This document shows positions 1 through 14,953 of a stretch of 64,000 nucleotides of DNA, one piece after another. The DNA is from Rhynchosporium graminicola (lineage: Eukaryota; Ascomycota; Leotiomycetes; Helotiales; Ploettnerulaceae), in contig FJUW01000033.1 in assembly GCA_900074885.1 (NCBI GenBank), positions 821,041 through 885,040 on the forward strand, read 5' to 3'. How positions within the stretch are numbered: the first letter of the stretch is position 1; every line of letters begins with the position of its first letter. The translations under genes and the position numbers were made by a program. Under the pieces are notes generated by a model that worked only from the letters and a program-made list of their open reading frames with translations, was not told the DNA's origin and did no database searches.

Positions 1-1568
1 CTAGCAAGCAGCAAGTGCCGCCCTACAGCCCGCGCCGCGGTCCTGACTAGACTAGATCTACTAGACGATCGATCCCGTGAAAAATGATATCAGACAACCA
101 GAATCACGACGTCATGAGATAATTCATAACTTTCAGATCTTCTCCAACCGCATCTCTCACAGAGAACAAGAAAGGAGGACCTACCCAAGTCCCGTTCGTA
201 CCGTATTCCGTAGTTATGGAACAAACCTAGGCAGTAGAAAATCCCTTCAGCAGCTAGAATGCTACCGAGCTGGCCGAGCTTGCGAGGTAGGTAGTAGCCT
301 CGTAGGCTCGTAGGCAAGCAGGAATAACAGAATGTCCCAATCCTCCAACGTCAATTCTGAAATTCCGTCCGCGGTATCACCTACCTAGCTAGGCACTCAA
401 CCCCAGAGTCACAAATCCAAACCAAGAAATTCTCACACCGTGGCGTAGAGACGAGCTCTCAACTTCTCTCATTCCCGAAACATGCCGCATCTTGCTTCCC
501 ATATCATGAATCGCAACCTCGTAACCTCATAGACTAAACATACAATGCGATAACCCGTGAAGAAAAAAACCACCACCTAATCACCACTCGGTCCCGCCTA
601 CATACACACATCCACACATCCATGCATACTAGTACAAGCGGAGATATAAGTACCATACCATATTCTCCGAGACGGTAGAAGACGTACATCCAGGTCCACG
701 TCCAGACCAAGTCCAAGTCCAAGTCCAAGTCCACCCGTTGAATCTTCGACTGACACAGTACTGACTGACAAATATCGGCAGTGGAAAGCCAGCCGAGATG
801 GTAAGAGATCGGTACCCAGGCAAGTGGCAAAGGTCCGCCCGGTGTAGGTAGATATGGTATTATCACTCGCACAGCAAACAGACGAGAGAATAAGATGAAT
901 GAAGTGAAGAAAACCAACGCAAAGACTAACGAGACATCCCTCCCTCCCTTCGAGCTTCGGACGTAACACAAGGGAGGAGGAGGGAGATAAGCAACGAACG
1001 ATGTGAAAAAGCTCCGATAGTGATACAAGCAAGCCTACTCGCAAGAAGGGCTTCTTTATTTCGGCCATGCTTTGAAATGGTTCTGATTTTTGGTTTGTGA
1101 TTAAGTCGCTGTGCTCTTACACCTCTCGATTTTTTGTATGCGGATAATACCGTACACCAGGAACTACGTTCAGATGCGATTGGAAATTTATGCTTTCATT
1201 ACTATTATTATTCTGTTTGGCAGATGAGAGCTGCCGAGTTATCATACCATAATTATGTCCGTCATCCATAATCATCTCCCGTGCCTGTCCTGTCCACTCG
1301 GCCGCCCTCGCGACTTCTTCCTTCTTCCGTGTGGTGATGCATTCGAAAGTATACAGTGCATCAGTAGCGTATGTACATTGGCTATTGCAAGAGGAAGGCC
1401 AATCAAGCAATCCAACGCCAGAAGATGCCCGAGGTGTGAAGCAGTATATGTACAACGCCAATTCAACTGAGAGCCGCACATTGATAGTATCCCAGTTAAA
1501 TATGCACAGCATGATTAATGCGCCTTTCCAAGAAGTACTGCCAAATTCGTAGATATGTCATGTGAACA
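1..1568. other. Intergenic region, no supported gene
   Basis: I see no convincing gene here. The open frames on the minus strand near 534-1068 read through low-complexity sequence and lack domain-like composition. A GTCCAA-type hexamer repeat sits at about 690-735. CTAG- and CCTA-rich blocks recur around 45-65 and 380-395. The right end is the downstream region of the carotenoid oxygenase gene. Confidence 0.6.
690..735. repeat. GTCCAA/GTCCAC hexamer microsatellite
   Basis: The plus strand reads several tandem copies of AAGTCC flanked by the variants CACGTCC and CAGACC. It creates a run of alternating Leu-Asp or Trp-Thr in the overlapping open frames, which argues that those frames are not real proteins. 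Confidence 0.8.
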
Positions 1569-3530
1569 TCATCCCACGATCTGCAACATCTTCTTGCGTG
1601 CTCCCATCCATGCTTTCATAAACATTCCATCGTTGTGTTCCAGTGCATCAAAGACCGCTCGCTTTGAACTGGGAAGCTGTCGAATGGTCTCAATGGGCCG
1701 CTGATTGAGAATCTCTTCCTCACTGAACCAATTCCCATGTAGACCGTATGGTACCCTTTGTGGGAGTTGTACCTTACATACAACCTCCTTCATCTCTCGA
1801 GCATCAATGATCCAAAGCTCGCTCTTGGTGTTATGTCCGGCATTACCACTTCGGTCGAGCTGACTCTCGTCAAAGACGTACGTCAAAATCCAGCCGTCAT
1901 CCTCTGAAGCTCCATTTTTGCGAGCAACAAATCTCGACTCTTGAGCGTAGAAGCCTTCGGGTAGCTTAAAGACTTTGATGGGATCCTCTGGGTCTTCCGA
2001 TGCCAGAATTTCAGAAACCGTTCTTGTGTCAACGCAGCCGACTATAGGAGTCGGAGGTTCATGTTGTGCTCGCTGAATCAGAGCCGTAGCATCGACCTTG
2101 ACTAAAGAATCAATCTTGACTGCTCGACCTAGCGCAGCTCCGAAAGTGCTATGTGAAACCGAGCAACCATAAATATACCGCGCCGAAGACATGGACACGT
2201 CATCGCGTATGGATGGAAATTCAAACGGCATCGCTGTAAGCGCGAATTGATGGGTGATGATATTTTCCGAGCCAGACAGTAAAAAGCGGTAGTAGTAGAG
2301 GCGACACTGTTCCTCCTCGGGCTCGTATTTGGGAAATTTGACTGGCTTTGGAACTGGCGCTGCAATATCTCCAGCACTGAAGACAAGTGCCGCACTTGTC
2401 AAACGACAAGCCAGCATATTGACTGCTGTCGTTTCCTCCGCCTTGGTAACGGGATTTCTCACTGTTTCGTCCCAAGTGTTTGCAGTATGAAATATACAGC
2501 AAGGGTTCGTCTCAAACCAACGTACCGCCTCGGGGTGCCATCTTGGAAAGACCCCAAATCTAGACCGTCCTGAAGGGTCGTATGATACTACTGGCTCGTT
2601 CCTGGTAAGGTTCCTTGGGTCGAGAGAAAGTGGAAGATCCATGATGATAGTATGTGTAAAGGAAACCCCGAAGTCGTGCATCATTTTTGCAGACTTGATT
2701 CCAGGAACACCAGCATTGACCAGTCGGGCTGGTGGTGAGAAAGCCTTTTTCGAGCTGGGTATAATCGAGTAGAAGACAAATGGGGGAAAAAAGGTTGAAT
2801 GGAAAAGAATGAGTTCTTTAGTGATAGGGTCGACTCGAGGATGTGCCGTCGTCCATTCCTTCATAAAGCTGAGGAGACCGTTTCCTCCAAACGTATCGCC
2901 AGGCGCTTCATCCGCAATTGGCTCTCCCTCAGCTTTGCCTCCATCAAACCACCCAACTGTTTCCAGAGCCGGCAGAGAAACCCGAATTGGAGGACCACTT
3001 TCGCAGGTTGCCAATGCCCTCCCGTCGTGAAACAAGAAGCCCGTATTGGCCACGCTGATCTTCTTGATTGGTTGTTGTGATCCAGGTAAATGGGAAATGA
3101 TAACTAGGAAGATGGTTCGGAAAATGCGAAGGATGATTCGAACGAGGCTGGAGGCGGGATTGACGAGTGTTGCGATACTTGGAAGAATTGGAAGTCGAAG
3201 AGAGGGCGTGGTCAGGGTCGATAGGTAGACGTCCGTGAGGATATACTGATTGACAAATTCTGGGCGTATCGACCCATCTCCTTGCCTTTGAAAGGCAACC
3301 CCACTCAACATGCCATCCCCGTCAAACCAATGTGCATCTCTTCCCAAATCCGAATTCTCGGTGGGATTTCCTCCATTCCTACAGTATTCTCCGCCCGCAA
3401 GCTCCTGAGGAATTGATCCGGTGTATGTACATGGCGTTAAAGGTTGGACCCGCTGGATTGGGGCAAAGTTGCCATGAAGGTATGGATGGGGTCCCTTTGA
3501 CCTGCTCTGCCTCTCATTGACGAAAGTCAT
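1569..3530 (-). CDS. Carotenoid cleavage oxygenase (CarX/CarT-like, RPE65 family)
   Basis: This is an uninterrupted 653-codon gene. The product is a non-heme iron dioxygenase that should cleave a conjugated double bond of a carotenoid to give an aldehyde such as retinal (CarX type) or a torulene product (CarT/CAO-2 type). The seven-bladed-propeller family is visible from segments such as NTGFLFHDGRALATCESGPP, the His-bearing FTHTIIMDLP, IFHTANTWDE and the C-terminal VPYGLHGNW, which supply candidate iron-ligand histidines. I chose the ATG at 3530 (MTFVNERQSRSKG) because the frame upstream to 3671 has no ATG and is low complexity. The gene is divergent from the cyclase/synthase gene, as expected of a carotenoid cluster. 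The exact substrate cannot be read from sequence. Stilbene-cleaving CAO-1-type activity is the main alternative, made less likely by the cluster context. Confidence 0.9.
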   Translation of the reverse strand: MTFVNERQSRSKGPHPYLHGNFAPIQRVQPLTPCTYTGSIPQELAGGEYCRNGGNPTENSDLGRDAHWFDGDGMLSGVAFQRQGDGSIRPEFVNQYILTDVYLSTLTTPSLRLPILPSIATLVNPASSLVRIILRIFRTIFLVIISHLPGSQQPIKKISVANTGFLFHDGRALATCESGPPIRVSLPALETVGWFDGGKAEGEPIADEAPGDTFGGNGLLSFMKEWTTAHPRVDPITKELILFHSTFFPPFVFYSIIPSSKKAFSPPARLVNAGVPGIKSAKMMHDFGVSFTHTIIMDLPLSLDPRNLTRNEPVVSYDPSGRSRFGVFPRWHPEAVRWFETNPCCIFHTANTWDETVRNPVTKAEETTAVNMLACRLTSAALVFSAGDIAAPVPKPVKFPKYEPEEEQCRLYYYRFLLSGSENIITHQFALTAMPFEFPSIRDDVSMSSARYIYGCSVSHSTFGAALGRAVKIDSLVKVDATALIQRAQHEPPTPIVGCVDTRTVSEILASEDPEDPIKVFKLPEGFYAQESRFVARKNGASEDDGWILTYVFDESQLDRSGNAGHNTKSELWIIDAREMKEVVCKVQLPQRVPYGLHGNWFSEEEILNQRPIETIRQLPSSKRAVFDALEHNDGMFMKAWMGARKKMLQIVG

Positions 3531-4055
3531 GAGTGAGGCTTGAACAGAGCGGTGCAACTCGAGGCTGTAGGTATGAACATATGTCGAATGATTCCGGCAG
3601 ACTGAGATAGAGCTACTTTCCGGCGACGATATGGATGGGAGGGTTGAAGTTGTTGTAGGGCAATACAGCACAAGGACTAGTTAGTAAGTGGTGGCCAGTT
3701 AGGTAGGGATGATGAAATGCTATTTGCTACCTAGGTAGGTAGTGTAGCTATGAGCCAATTAGTATTCCTGCATTGTTAGTACTGTACTTATAGAACTGCA
3801 GAACTCGAGGAGGAGGGGCTCGGCTCTTGAGCGGGAAGGGAGTAATAGTGAAGCATAAATAGCATAATAGCATAAAATTGTACAGAGCAGGAGGCCCAAC
3901 ATCCTGGACACTAGACTACACTGACTGACTGACTGCCCTGCAATGCGGCAAGCAAGAAAAGCATATTGATTGTAATACTAAATAATGGATGGCAAATGGT
4001 ATGACGAAGAGCTCTTGCCCCTCATGTTGTGCCACGCTGAGCCATGCATGGGCCC

Positions 4056-4108
4056 TTGGACCTGGACCTGGACCTGGACCTAGACCTAGACCTAAACCTA
4101 AACCTTAA
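4056..4108. repeat. Graded hexamer tract GGACCT to AGACCT to AAACCT
   Basis: About eight tandem hexamers run from TGGACC copies through TAGACC copies to TAAACC copies. The variants are ordered along the array rather than mixed. The last units approach the fungal telomere unit CCCTAA, but the tract is interstitial and imperfect. Confidence 0.75.
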
Positions 4109-4552
4109 TCCCTGCTTTTGCCTCCTTGAGCTTCAAAGCGAAAACGAGGTGAAAATCAACCAACCAACCAACCTCCAATCAAGGGTGCGGGTGCGGGTGT
4201 GACGGAGGGCAAACAAGGAAAGTGCTGCCTACATATCCCGACATGCCTAGGTACCCACCGTAGCTAAAGCTGTCAGCAATCACAAGTCCGCACTCCAAAG
4301 CGATTCTGCATCTCTACGAAGGGACGAAGTATATCATTCCGTCACACATCAAGCAAGATACCATTTATTGAGGGAAGCGAGCTACGAAGATTGTGACCAT
4401 GAGACGCACAAGAAATGTTAAGTACGAGCGAGGGGTGCGGCGTGACCTGACGGTTCCAGGATCGATCGAGCTTTACTTTACTTTACGAAGCTTTTACATC
4501 GGAGAGCTCGATCTAAGTAGATAAATCCTGGGAAGATGTGAGCCACCTACTG

Positions 4553-4582
4553 TACTTGTACATGTAATACTTAGTACAAGTA
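4553..4582. repeat. 9-bp perfect inverted repeat in the carotenoid promoter
   Basis: TACTTGTAC (4553-4561) is repeated in inverted orientation as GTACAAGTA (4574-4582) with a 12-bp spacer. The left arm overlaps the palindrome TACATGTA (4559-4566). It could bind a dimeric regulator or form a hairpin; neither is shown. Confidence 0.6.
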
Positions 4583-5134
4583 AGTACCTACTCGAGTACG
4601 TACGAAAAGCTACCCTAGTCCGTCCTGTACGCGTGGGTCGGTCATCGACGTCACCAATTCAGAGACAGGGGCGGGGCGGGCGACTAGAACAGGGCAGGGC
4701 AGGGCAGGCAGCTGCATTCGACCCCGCCAGCTTCGAGCCAATCAGATATGTATATGTACTCGCTTTAATATGGGGCCTTCCCTCCTACAGGTTTTTAATT
4801 TAATCTGCTTTCTCGTTCAGTCAGCCTTCTCTGTCCCATCAGCCATGATTGATTGGATCGGTATCGGTCGGCAACAAACACCACCGGAGTCCATCAACGG
4901 AATCTCAGCCTCGCTGATAATCTCGAGAGGAGAACTGCTTGCGCCAAGTTTGCGCGGTTTACTGTACCCATAGTACAAGTTCATCCTGCCGAAGTCCCTT
5001 CTCACAATCTCACATCAAACCACGCGTCTGGCTCCCTGAACACAACACGAACGAGCTTGGGACTGTCTTCCGTGCAATGCCTCGACAATATTGTTAACCT
5101 CTTTCCCATTGTATTCACCAAAAGAGCCACAGAC

Positions 5135-7011
5135 ATGGGCTTCGAATACGCTCTCGTGTAAGTCTTCTGGGGTGGGAGGTTGGAATAAACACAAGAGCTG
5201 ATTGACCCCAGTCACTTGAAGTACACGATTCCACCAGGCATTGCATTAACCCTCCTTTATCGCCCATTTTTCAATCGCTTAGATCTGTACAAAATCGTGT
5301 TCCTCATCTCAATCGCTGTCGTTTCAACCATCCCATGGGATTCGTACCTCATTCGCCGGAAAATCTGGACTTACCCTCCTCATGTAATCGTCGGCCCAAC
5401 ACTGTTCGATATCCCGGCTGAGGAAGTATTCTTCTTCGTAATACAGACCTACAACACATCTCTGCTATATCTACTTCTCAGCAAACCAGTATTTTACCCA
5501 GCATACCTCCCTAATCACAAACATCATACGAACAAGTTGAACCTTGGACATGCCATATTAGCGATTCTGGTTGTAGGAGGTGGATGGTTAATATGGAGAG
5601 GAAAGGAGGGGACGTATATGGGATTGATTCTAGCATGGGCAGGGCCATTTGCACTTCTTCTCTGGTCACTTTCGTCGCACTTCCTCCTCAACCTCCCGTG
5701 GACCAGTACGGTTGCGCCAATTGCTATACCAACTATCTACCTCTGGGTAGTAGATACCCTGGCTTTAAAAAGAGGGACTTGGACCATTGAGTCAGGAACG
5801 AAATTTGGAGTACATTTATGGGACGGCCTCGAAATTGAAGAAGCGGTGTTTTTCCTGGCAACCAATATCTTGATTGTGTTTGGGTTGGTCGCTTTTGATC
5901 ATGCCATGGGAATCCTCTTGACATTTCCAAAGATGTTTCCAAACGTCCCAGAATTGCCGTCTCCAGTTATGCTTGTTCAAGCACTTCTCACCCATGTGTC
6001 TGAATACGATACCGATAGGGTCGTGGGAATCCAGCAAGCTATGCAGAGACTGAAAAAGAAAAGCAGGAGTTTTTATCTTGCTAGTTCAACATTTTCTGGG
6101 CGACTTCGGATTGATCTCATTCTGCTGTAAGTTTTCCAATGACCGGAAAGCCTAGAACTCGGCTTACAAGATACAGTTACTCATTCTGTCGAGTCGCAGA
6201 TGATCTTGTTGATAATGCTAGCTCCGAAGCGGAGGCTCGTAAGTGGATTGAAAACCTCAAGCACTACCTGGATAAAATATATGCTTCCACAGAAGCTCGA
6301 ATCATTTCAAAGGAAGCAAATGTTCACGCCTACATTTCAGAGAATTTTCCAGACTCAGCTCAAGCTGCTTTGAGACTTCTGCCAACCCACCTTCTTTCAT
6401 ATGGGCCATTATACGAACTACTGGAAGGCTTCAAGACGGATCTTGAATTTCCTGAGAAAGATTCTGCCAAACTACTTCAGTTTCCCATCGAAGGGGAGGA
6501 TGATCTAGAAGTCTACGCAGCACGAGTTGCGGGAACTGTAGCTGAACTATGTCTGGAACTGGTCTTCTTCCACAGTTACTCGACGACTATTGCAGCACAG
6601 CGAGATCAATTAATTCGGGCCGGTGGCCGAATGGGAGTTGCATTGCAATATATCAACATTGCCCGAGACATTGCAACGGATGCAGCGATTGGGAGAGTAT
6701 ATCTCCCTACATCATGGCTGAAATCACAAGGATTGATTCCACAAAACATCCTCGAGAATCCAGATCGTAGTGGAATTGAAAAGCTGCGTGGTACCTTGTT
6801 AGACAAAGCATTTGGTGTGTATCGAGAAGCAAATAGTGCCATCTCTCAATTACCAGTTGATGCTAGAGCACCAATGAGGGTAGCTGTTGAGAGCTACATG
6901 GAGATTGGTCGAGTACTAACAGAGAAGGGGCACAAAGTGAAGGAAGGTAAAGCCACAGTGCCCAAGATAAGGAGGCTGAAAGTGGCATGGAAAGCATTGA
7001 ACGCCGGATGA
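5135..7011 (+). CDS. al-2: Bifunctional lycopene cyclase / phytoene synthase
   Basis: The product condenses two geranylgeranyl diphosphates to phytoene and cyclises lycopene ends. Three exons fit: 5135-5157, 5212-6126 and 6177-7011 (590 residues, close to the roughly 600 of Neurospora AL-2 and Fusarium CarRA). The tiny first exon encodes MGFEYALV and splices to HLKYTIPPG, matching the family N-terminus. The second intron (GTAAGT...ACAG, 50 bp) joins LILL to YSFCRVADDLVDN. The N-terminal half is a multi-helix membrane cyclase domain with PWDSYLI and FDIPAEEVFFFVIQTY segments. The C-terminal half is the soluble squalene/phytoene synthase with the Asp-rich motifs VADDLVDN and NIARDIATDA. It lies head-to-tail with the desaturase, 316 bp apart, suggesting co-regulation. 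No break or missing motif is seen. Confidence 0.96.
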
Positions 7012-7327
7012 ACATATCTAATGTAATGGAAATGAATCGAGATCTTTGATACCCATCCACTCGAACCTTTTTTTTCGGCTACACATGATGATGATGATGA
7101 GACTTAGACACAATGTAGAAAGACAGGGATGTAAGCTTGCCATGCTGTGACTCCATGCACGATGAATCAAGGTCCTTGATTCGTCAGAGCTGTACGGGAG
7201 CGACCTCCATCAAGACGGGCTGCGGACTAGAACAATCTCCATTTCCATCCAACATGTGAAGACCCTACATTTCTCCTCTACCAGTCTCTCTACTGCTGCA
7301 GTTCGTAAACTTGATAAATATTTTACA
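7012..7327 (+). promoter_or_regulatory. Spacer between carotenoid synthase and desaturase genes
   Basis: This short gap holds the synthase 3' UTR and the desaturase promoter. It has a (GAT)n run near 7085-7100 and CT-rich sequence just before the desaturase ATG. No gene is seen. Confidence 0.5.
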
Positions 7328-9239
7328 ATGGCTGCCAAACATAACCAACCGTCCGCCATAGTCGTCGGTAAGTAATGAACAGCTTCTATGTACCCCGCTA
7401 TCCTTATGGACATCATACTTGCACTCCAAGACTCACTGTCCCCAACTCTCGAAATATAGATTTTATCTAACAAATTATACAGGCGCAGGAGTGGGCGGCA
7501 TAGCATCAGCAGCACGCCTCCAGAAAGCCGGCTACTCCGTAACAGTCCTCGAAAAGAACTCCTTCACAGGCGGGCGATGCAGTCTCCTGCAACACGACGG
7601 CTACCGCTTCGACCAAGGTCCCTCTCTCCTCCTCCTCCCCAAACTCTTTCAAGAAACCTTCCACGACCTCGACACCTCTCTCGAAGCCGAAGGCGTTCAA
7701 CTCCTAAAATGCGACCCCAACTACAACATGTGGTTCAGCGACGGCGAGTCCTTCGAGCTGTCATCCGACACGGCCGTCATGAAGCGCGAGATTGAGAAGT
7801 GGGAAGGCAAAGATGGGTTTGAACGTTATCTGGCTTGGATGGCGGAAGCACATAGACATTATGAGATTAGTGTTAGGGAGGTGCTGCATAGGAATTTCAC
7901 GTCGGTGTTCAACTTACTGCGGCCGAATTTCTTGAGACATCTTGTGGCGCTACATCCGTTTGAGAGCATTTACTCGAGGGCGGCGAAGTATTTCTGGACC
8001 GAGAGATTGAGGAGGGTCTTTACGTTCGGGAGTATGTATATGGGTATGAGTCCGTTCGATGCGCCGGGGACATACTCTTTGTTGCAGTATACGGAACTTG
8101 CGGAGGGTATTTGGTATCCAGTTGGAGGATTCCATGCAGTGGTTGCGGCGTTGGTGAGAATATGTGAGAGGTCAGGAGTTGATATACGGCTCAACACACC
8201 TGTATCTTCAGTCCTCACATCTCCAGACGGGAAGAAAGTCACTGGCGTCAAACTCGAAAATGGCGAAGAACTGAATGCAGATATAGTAGTCATAAACGCC
8301 GACCTAGTTTACGCCTACAACAATCTCTTTCCGAGCACATCCTCAAAAAGCTACGCCAAATCCCTCCAGAAACGAGATGGATCATGCAGCTCAATATCCT
8401 TCTACTGGGCCCTTTCCCAAACTATCCCAGAGCTCAGAACACACAACATCTTCCTCGCAGACGAATACCGCGAATCCTTCGACGCAATCTTCAGTCGGCA
8501 AAGTATTCCAGCTGACCCCTCATTCTACGTCAACGTTCCCTCACGAGTTGATCCTACCGCCGCTCCACCAGGAAAAGATTCCATCGTCGTCCTGGTTCCA
8601 GTCGGCCATCTGCTCAACTCCGCAACCTCCAAAGATACGCCCACCACATCTTCAGGACCAGGTCTCCTTCCCGAGCAAGACTGGGACACCATCGTCTCCT
8701 CCGCCCGCAAAACCATCCTCTCCACAATTGAATCCCGAACCGGCTGCGGTCTTCTCTCACCACTCATCATCCACGAACAGATCAACACGCCCAACTCCTG
8801 GGAATCGACATTCAATCTCGACAAAGGCTCTATCCTGGGCCTTTCGCACTCGTTCTTCAACGTCCTAGCTTTCAGACCCAAGACTAAACATTCCAGTATC
8901 TCAGGCGTGTATTTTGTCGGCGCTTCAGCACATCCTGGTACCGGTGTACCGATTGTACTTGCTGGTGCGAAGATCACGACGGAGCAGATACTGGATGACT
9001 ATGCGGTGGACATCCCATGGGAGGGAAAAGAGTGTGTGGTTAGTGATAAGGGGGTTAAGCAGGGCAAGGGGACGAATCCGCTTGATGTTTTGAGGAGGGA
9101 TGGTGCATTTTTGAGCGATGTTGGTATTTTAATGTTGGCAGGCTTGGTGATGGTAATGGTTTTGGCTTATCTTAATAGTGGATTGACGATTACTTGGGAT
9201 GGGGAGGGGAAGAAAGGATGGGGGACTGGTAGGATGTGA
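7328..9239 (+). CDS. al-1: Phytoene desaturase (CarB/AL-1 type)
   Basis: This FAD-dependent enzyme introduces several double bonds into phytoene to give lycopene or further desaturated carotenes. Exon 1 is 7328-7367 and exon 2 is 7483-9239, giving 598 residues, close to Neurospora AL-1. The splice rebuilds the N-terminal dinucleotide-binding motif IVVGAGVGGIASAARL, which is interrupted if the intron is read through. GGRCSLLQHDGYRFDQGPSL follows as in the CrtI family. The C-terminal signature FVGASAHPGTGVP is present. A hydrophobic segment near the C-terminus (VGILMLAGLVMVMVLAYL) should anchor the enzyme in a membrane. It follows the synthase gene in the same orientation. Confidence 0.96.
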
Positions 9240-12124
9240 GATGAGGTATGAGTGTGTAAGAGGAGGAAGTTCGGCAGACTATTATGATGAAACTTCTTGA
9301 CGATAGGCGTAAAATAATGAACCCACACGGCTTTTAATTGTACCTATAATCTCACCTACAGAAGTATTATCTTCTTGACTTTATTCCTACCCTTTCTATC
9401 CGCGCTGTACATTACCTCCGAGATTCATCATAACCATCCCCTCTTTCCTCCCGTTCACCAGAGAGGGTAGAAAACATCTTAATGTATAAAACCTATCTAG
9501 CCCACAAACAAACAAAACCATCCTACTCCTCACACGCGAACATGCCAAATTCATCAATCGATAGCCCTCCGTACAGCCTGCAAAGCCACGAGCCACGAAC
9601 CTACAACCTATTTCATTAACATCTACTTCTTCCTCCTCACAGCAAAACACAAGCTCTCTAAATTCCCTTGCTTCGCTTCCTCCCTTTCCTTCCCCCACTC
9701 TCTCCACTGGACCCGCCATAACACTACCACATACATTCCTCCCTTCCTTCCTGTCACGATTCCAGATTCAGAACGTTAACTGTCATTCCCCCCCCCCCCA
9801 AAGTCATGTATATCACTTGCCAACGCGTAGGCAGTTAACCAAGACCAAAAATTAGAATCTTGGAAGCAAAGCAAGTCATTTCGTATCCAGGAAAGGGAGA
9901 CGGAGTCCAGACTTCAAATGCAGGTTCCAAGGTATTCTTTCTTTCCTACTGAGGTAACTGTCCCAGAGCCGTTTCGGGACTTCTCGATTCGGGGGGCCTT
10001 GAGAGATTGAGAGGCGAGAAAGGATGTTAAGATTGAGATTGAGATTCTTGAAGACCTCAAGGTTGGTTAGATTAGGACGTCGCTCAACCGAGCCTTGTAA
10101 TAGCTTGTTAGGCTATATTGGGCTAGAGTGGATTTGTATTCGACTTCATTTCACATGAAGAAAGCTCTTAGCTTTCACGAAAGGGGAAGCAGTATTGTGT
10201 TATATCATCATTATCACCACATATACTGACTGCTAATATATATATGTTCCTCTGAACAGCAGTCCTACTTCTATTTGCGTTTTGAGAAGAATATTATACA
10301 CCTTCCATGCTTCCAAAAGCGATGTTCCACTGCTCTGCTACATACTACATAAGTAAGTAATCCAAATCCGCAAAGCAAAAAAGTAAATAAATCAGAGCGA
10401 GCTCATCCTCTAACTCATGGAGCCAACTCTCATTAGCTCGGCTCTTTATATACACAGCACACACAGCCAAAGACTTGCTTGCTTCGTAGAATCTTCCTTT
10501 CTCTTTCGTATATAGCATAAAACTCTTCCTCGTAACAGATCGTTTAAACCATATAATCCAAACACATCGGTAATGAAACCTTGAATTTAGTATTGCTGCC
10601 AATATAAGGAAGGAAGCTAGGACTTTAGCAGGTAGGTAGCTCAAAACAGGCCACTTCGAACACACCTGATATAGCATATCTTTTCAAATTCAGATGATAT
10701 CATATACACACACACTCGCTCACTCACTCACTCACTCCTACGTTCCTCAGCTACAAACTCCCAAAGTCCTCTTTCCAACTCACGACATGGGTATATTATA
10801 TATCCATCCATTCATATCAAGTATAATCCACCTCATCCATCAGCAAGACAGAGAGTTATGCTAATCTACTACTGCTACTATTACATTTATGCCATACCTC
10901 CACTAATACACATGTCCTACACCACGTCATCGGTGCTCACTAATAATACCAACAAAGCGCAACATAGCCACGAGGTAAGAGAAACGCACACACCGTGAGC
11001 CTACCTAGTCTCCCAAGATCTTCAGCACTTCATACCCTTCCCACCTTCTTCGCACCACTTAAACCTGATAGATGAACATGCCTAGAATCTTCAGATTCCC
11101 GATTTGTGATCCAACTGAAAACCACCACGTTACAACACGCCACAGGTCATGATTCCAAATCCAAGATATGCATCATCCACCCAATGAACTTCCTTCCCCG
11201 AGATAGACAGCTCTTCTCCCTCGCTAGATATCTATCTCCCTCTTCCCTCTTCCCTCTTCCCTCCTACCCCTCACTCTTATCAAACCCCATCATCACGACC
11301 CAAAAGATTCGAACCTCAAATAAGGAAATACAAGAGACGAAATGTAAGCCTGCGTCGCTATCGCTATTGATTCTAGACGCCAGCGCAACTACAGCTACAG
11401 CTACAGCTTTCTGCTTCAGCCTTCAGCTACTGCTACTGCTACTGCTTGTCGTATATCTGCTCTAGTACTTTCTTCTCTTCGTGGACGTAAGAAGTCCTCC
11501 TCTTCCTATATTTCCCAGCTGCCAGCTTCGCGTCAAGTGATGTATGTATTCGACCAGCTATTGAAAACAGTTTGAGCCATAGTTTCTCAATCTCGACTAC
11601 GAGATTCCTTGCTTGAAGGAAAACATGGAGACCAGATCACAGAATCTCGTGAGTTTTTATGCTTCACTCATCATCTACAAACTAGGTTAAGAGACCACGC
11701 GACTTTGCGGAAGTAGAACGAGTTTATATGTCGTAAACCTTTGCTTACACTCGTGTCGACATCTCTACAAATGTCAAGACGATTCAAGTCACGGCAAGAT
11801 AAGAGAAGTCATGTTGATGCAATAGCCAATTAATTATTAACTACTACCTCTTTTTCTACTCATATCGAAGACATCCTCCGTTCCAGAGATCGAGCATCCA
11901 TGTACCACGCATGGCCAGTCCCAAATTCTCGTTACTTGCAGATACTCCACCCCAGATAATGACGACAAAGGAAGAAATATGTGCCATAGCATCGAGATGC
12001 CCATGACTCTTGTTTTCGTTCAACCACAACCATCCACCAAGTCCAGGATGCAAGTGTCAACCCGTGAGGGAGACTCTGATCTAGTTGACTCAATAGCTAA
12101 AATGAAACACTCAAAAAACACAAC
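9240..12124. other. Intergenic region between convergent genes, no supported gene
   Basis: This 2.9-kb stretch lies between the 3' ends of the desaturase (+) and the DEAD-box helicase (-). It holds a 12-base C homopolymer at about 9788-9799, CA/CT-rich tracts (10700-10740, 11215-11270), GCTACA-type repeats near 11390-11450, and AT-rich sequence. Open frames such as 9396-9719 and 10345-10677 show no family resemblance. Long 3' UTRs or non-coding RNA are possible. Confidence 0.55.
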
Positions 12125-14916
<2,792 letters not shown>

Positions 14917-14953
14917 ATCGCCGGTTTCCCGAGCGGACACGTTGAAGATGGAA

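Larger units (their letters stand above)
3531..5134. promoter_or_regulatory. Divergent promoter region of the carotenoid cluster
   Basis: This 1.6-kb gap separates the divergently transcribed oxygenase and cyclase/synthase genes and must hold both promoters. It contains GATCGATCGAG at 4460-4470 and CGATC at 4509-4513. Paired GATC/CGATC motifs resemble the light-responsive elements bound by White Collar-type GATA factors at fungal carotenoid promoters; that assignment is inference. It also contains a 9-bp inverted repeat near 4553-4582, a GGACCT-derived hexamer tract at 4056-4108, and a palindromic CCTAGG block near 3729. I see no gene in it. Confidence 0.5.

Noticed and set aside
534..1068. 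Long overlapping minus-strand open frames near the left end
   Set aside because: They cross a hexamer repeat, show no domain and overlap one another in three frames.
4056..4108. Interstitial telomere
   Set aside because: The units are not true CCCTAA repeats and the tract is short.
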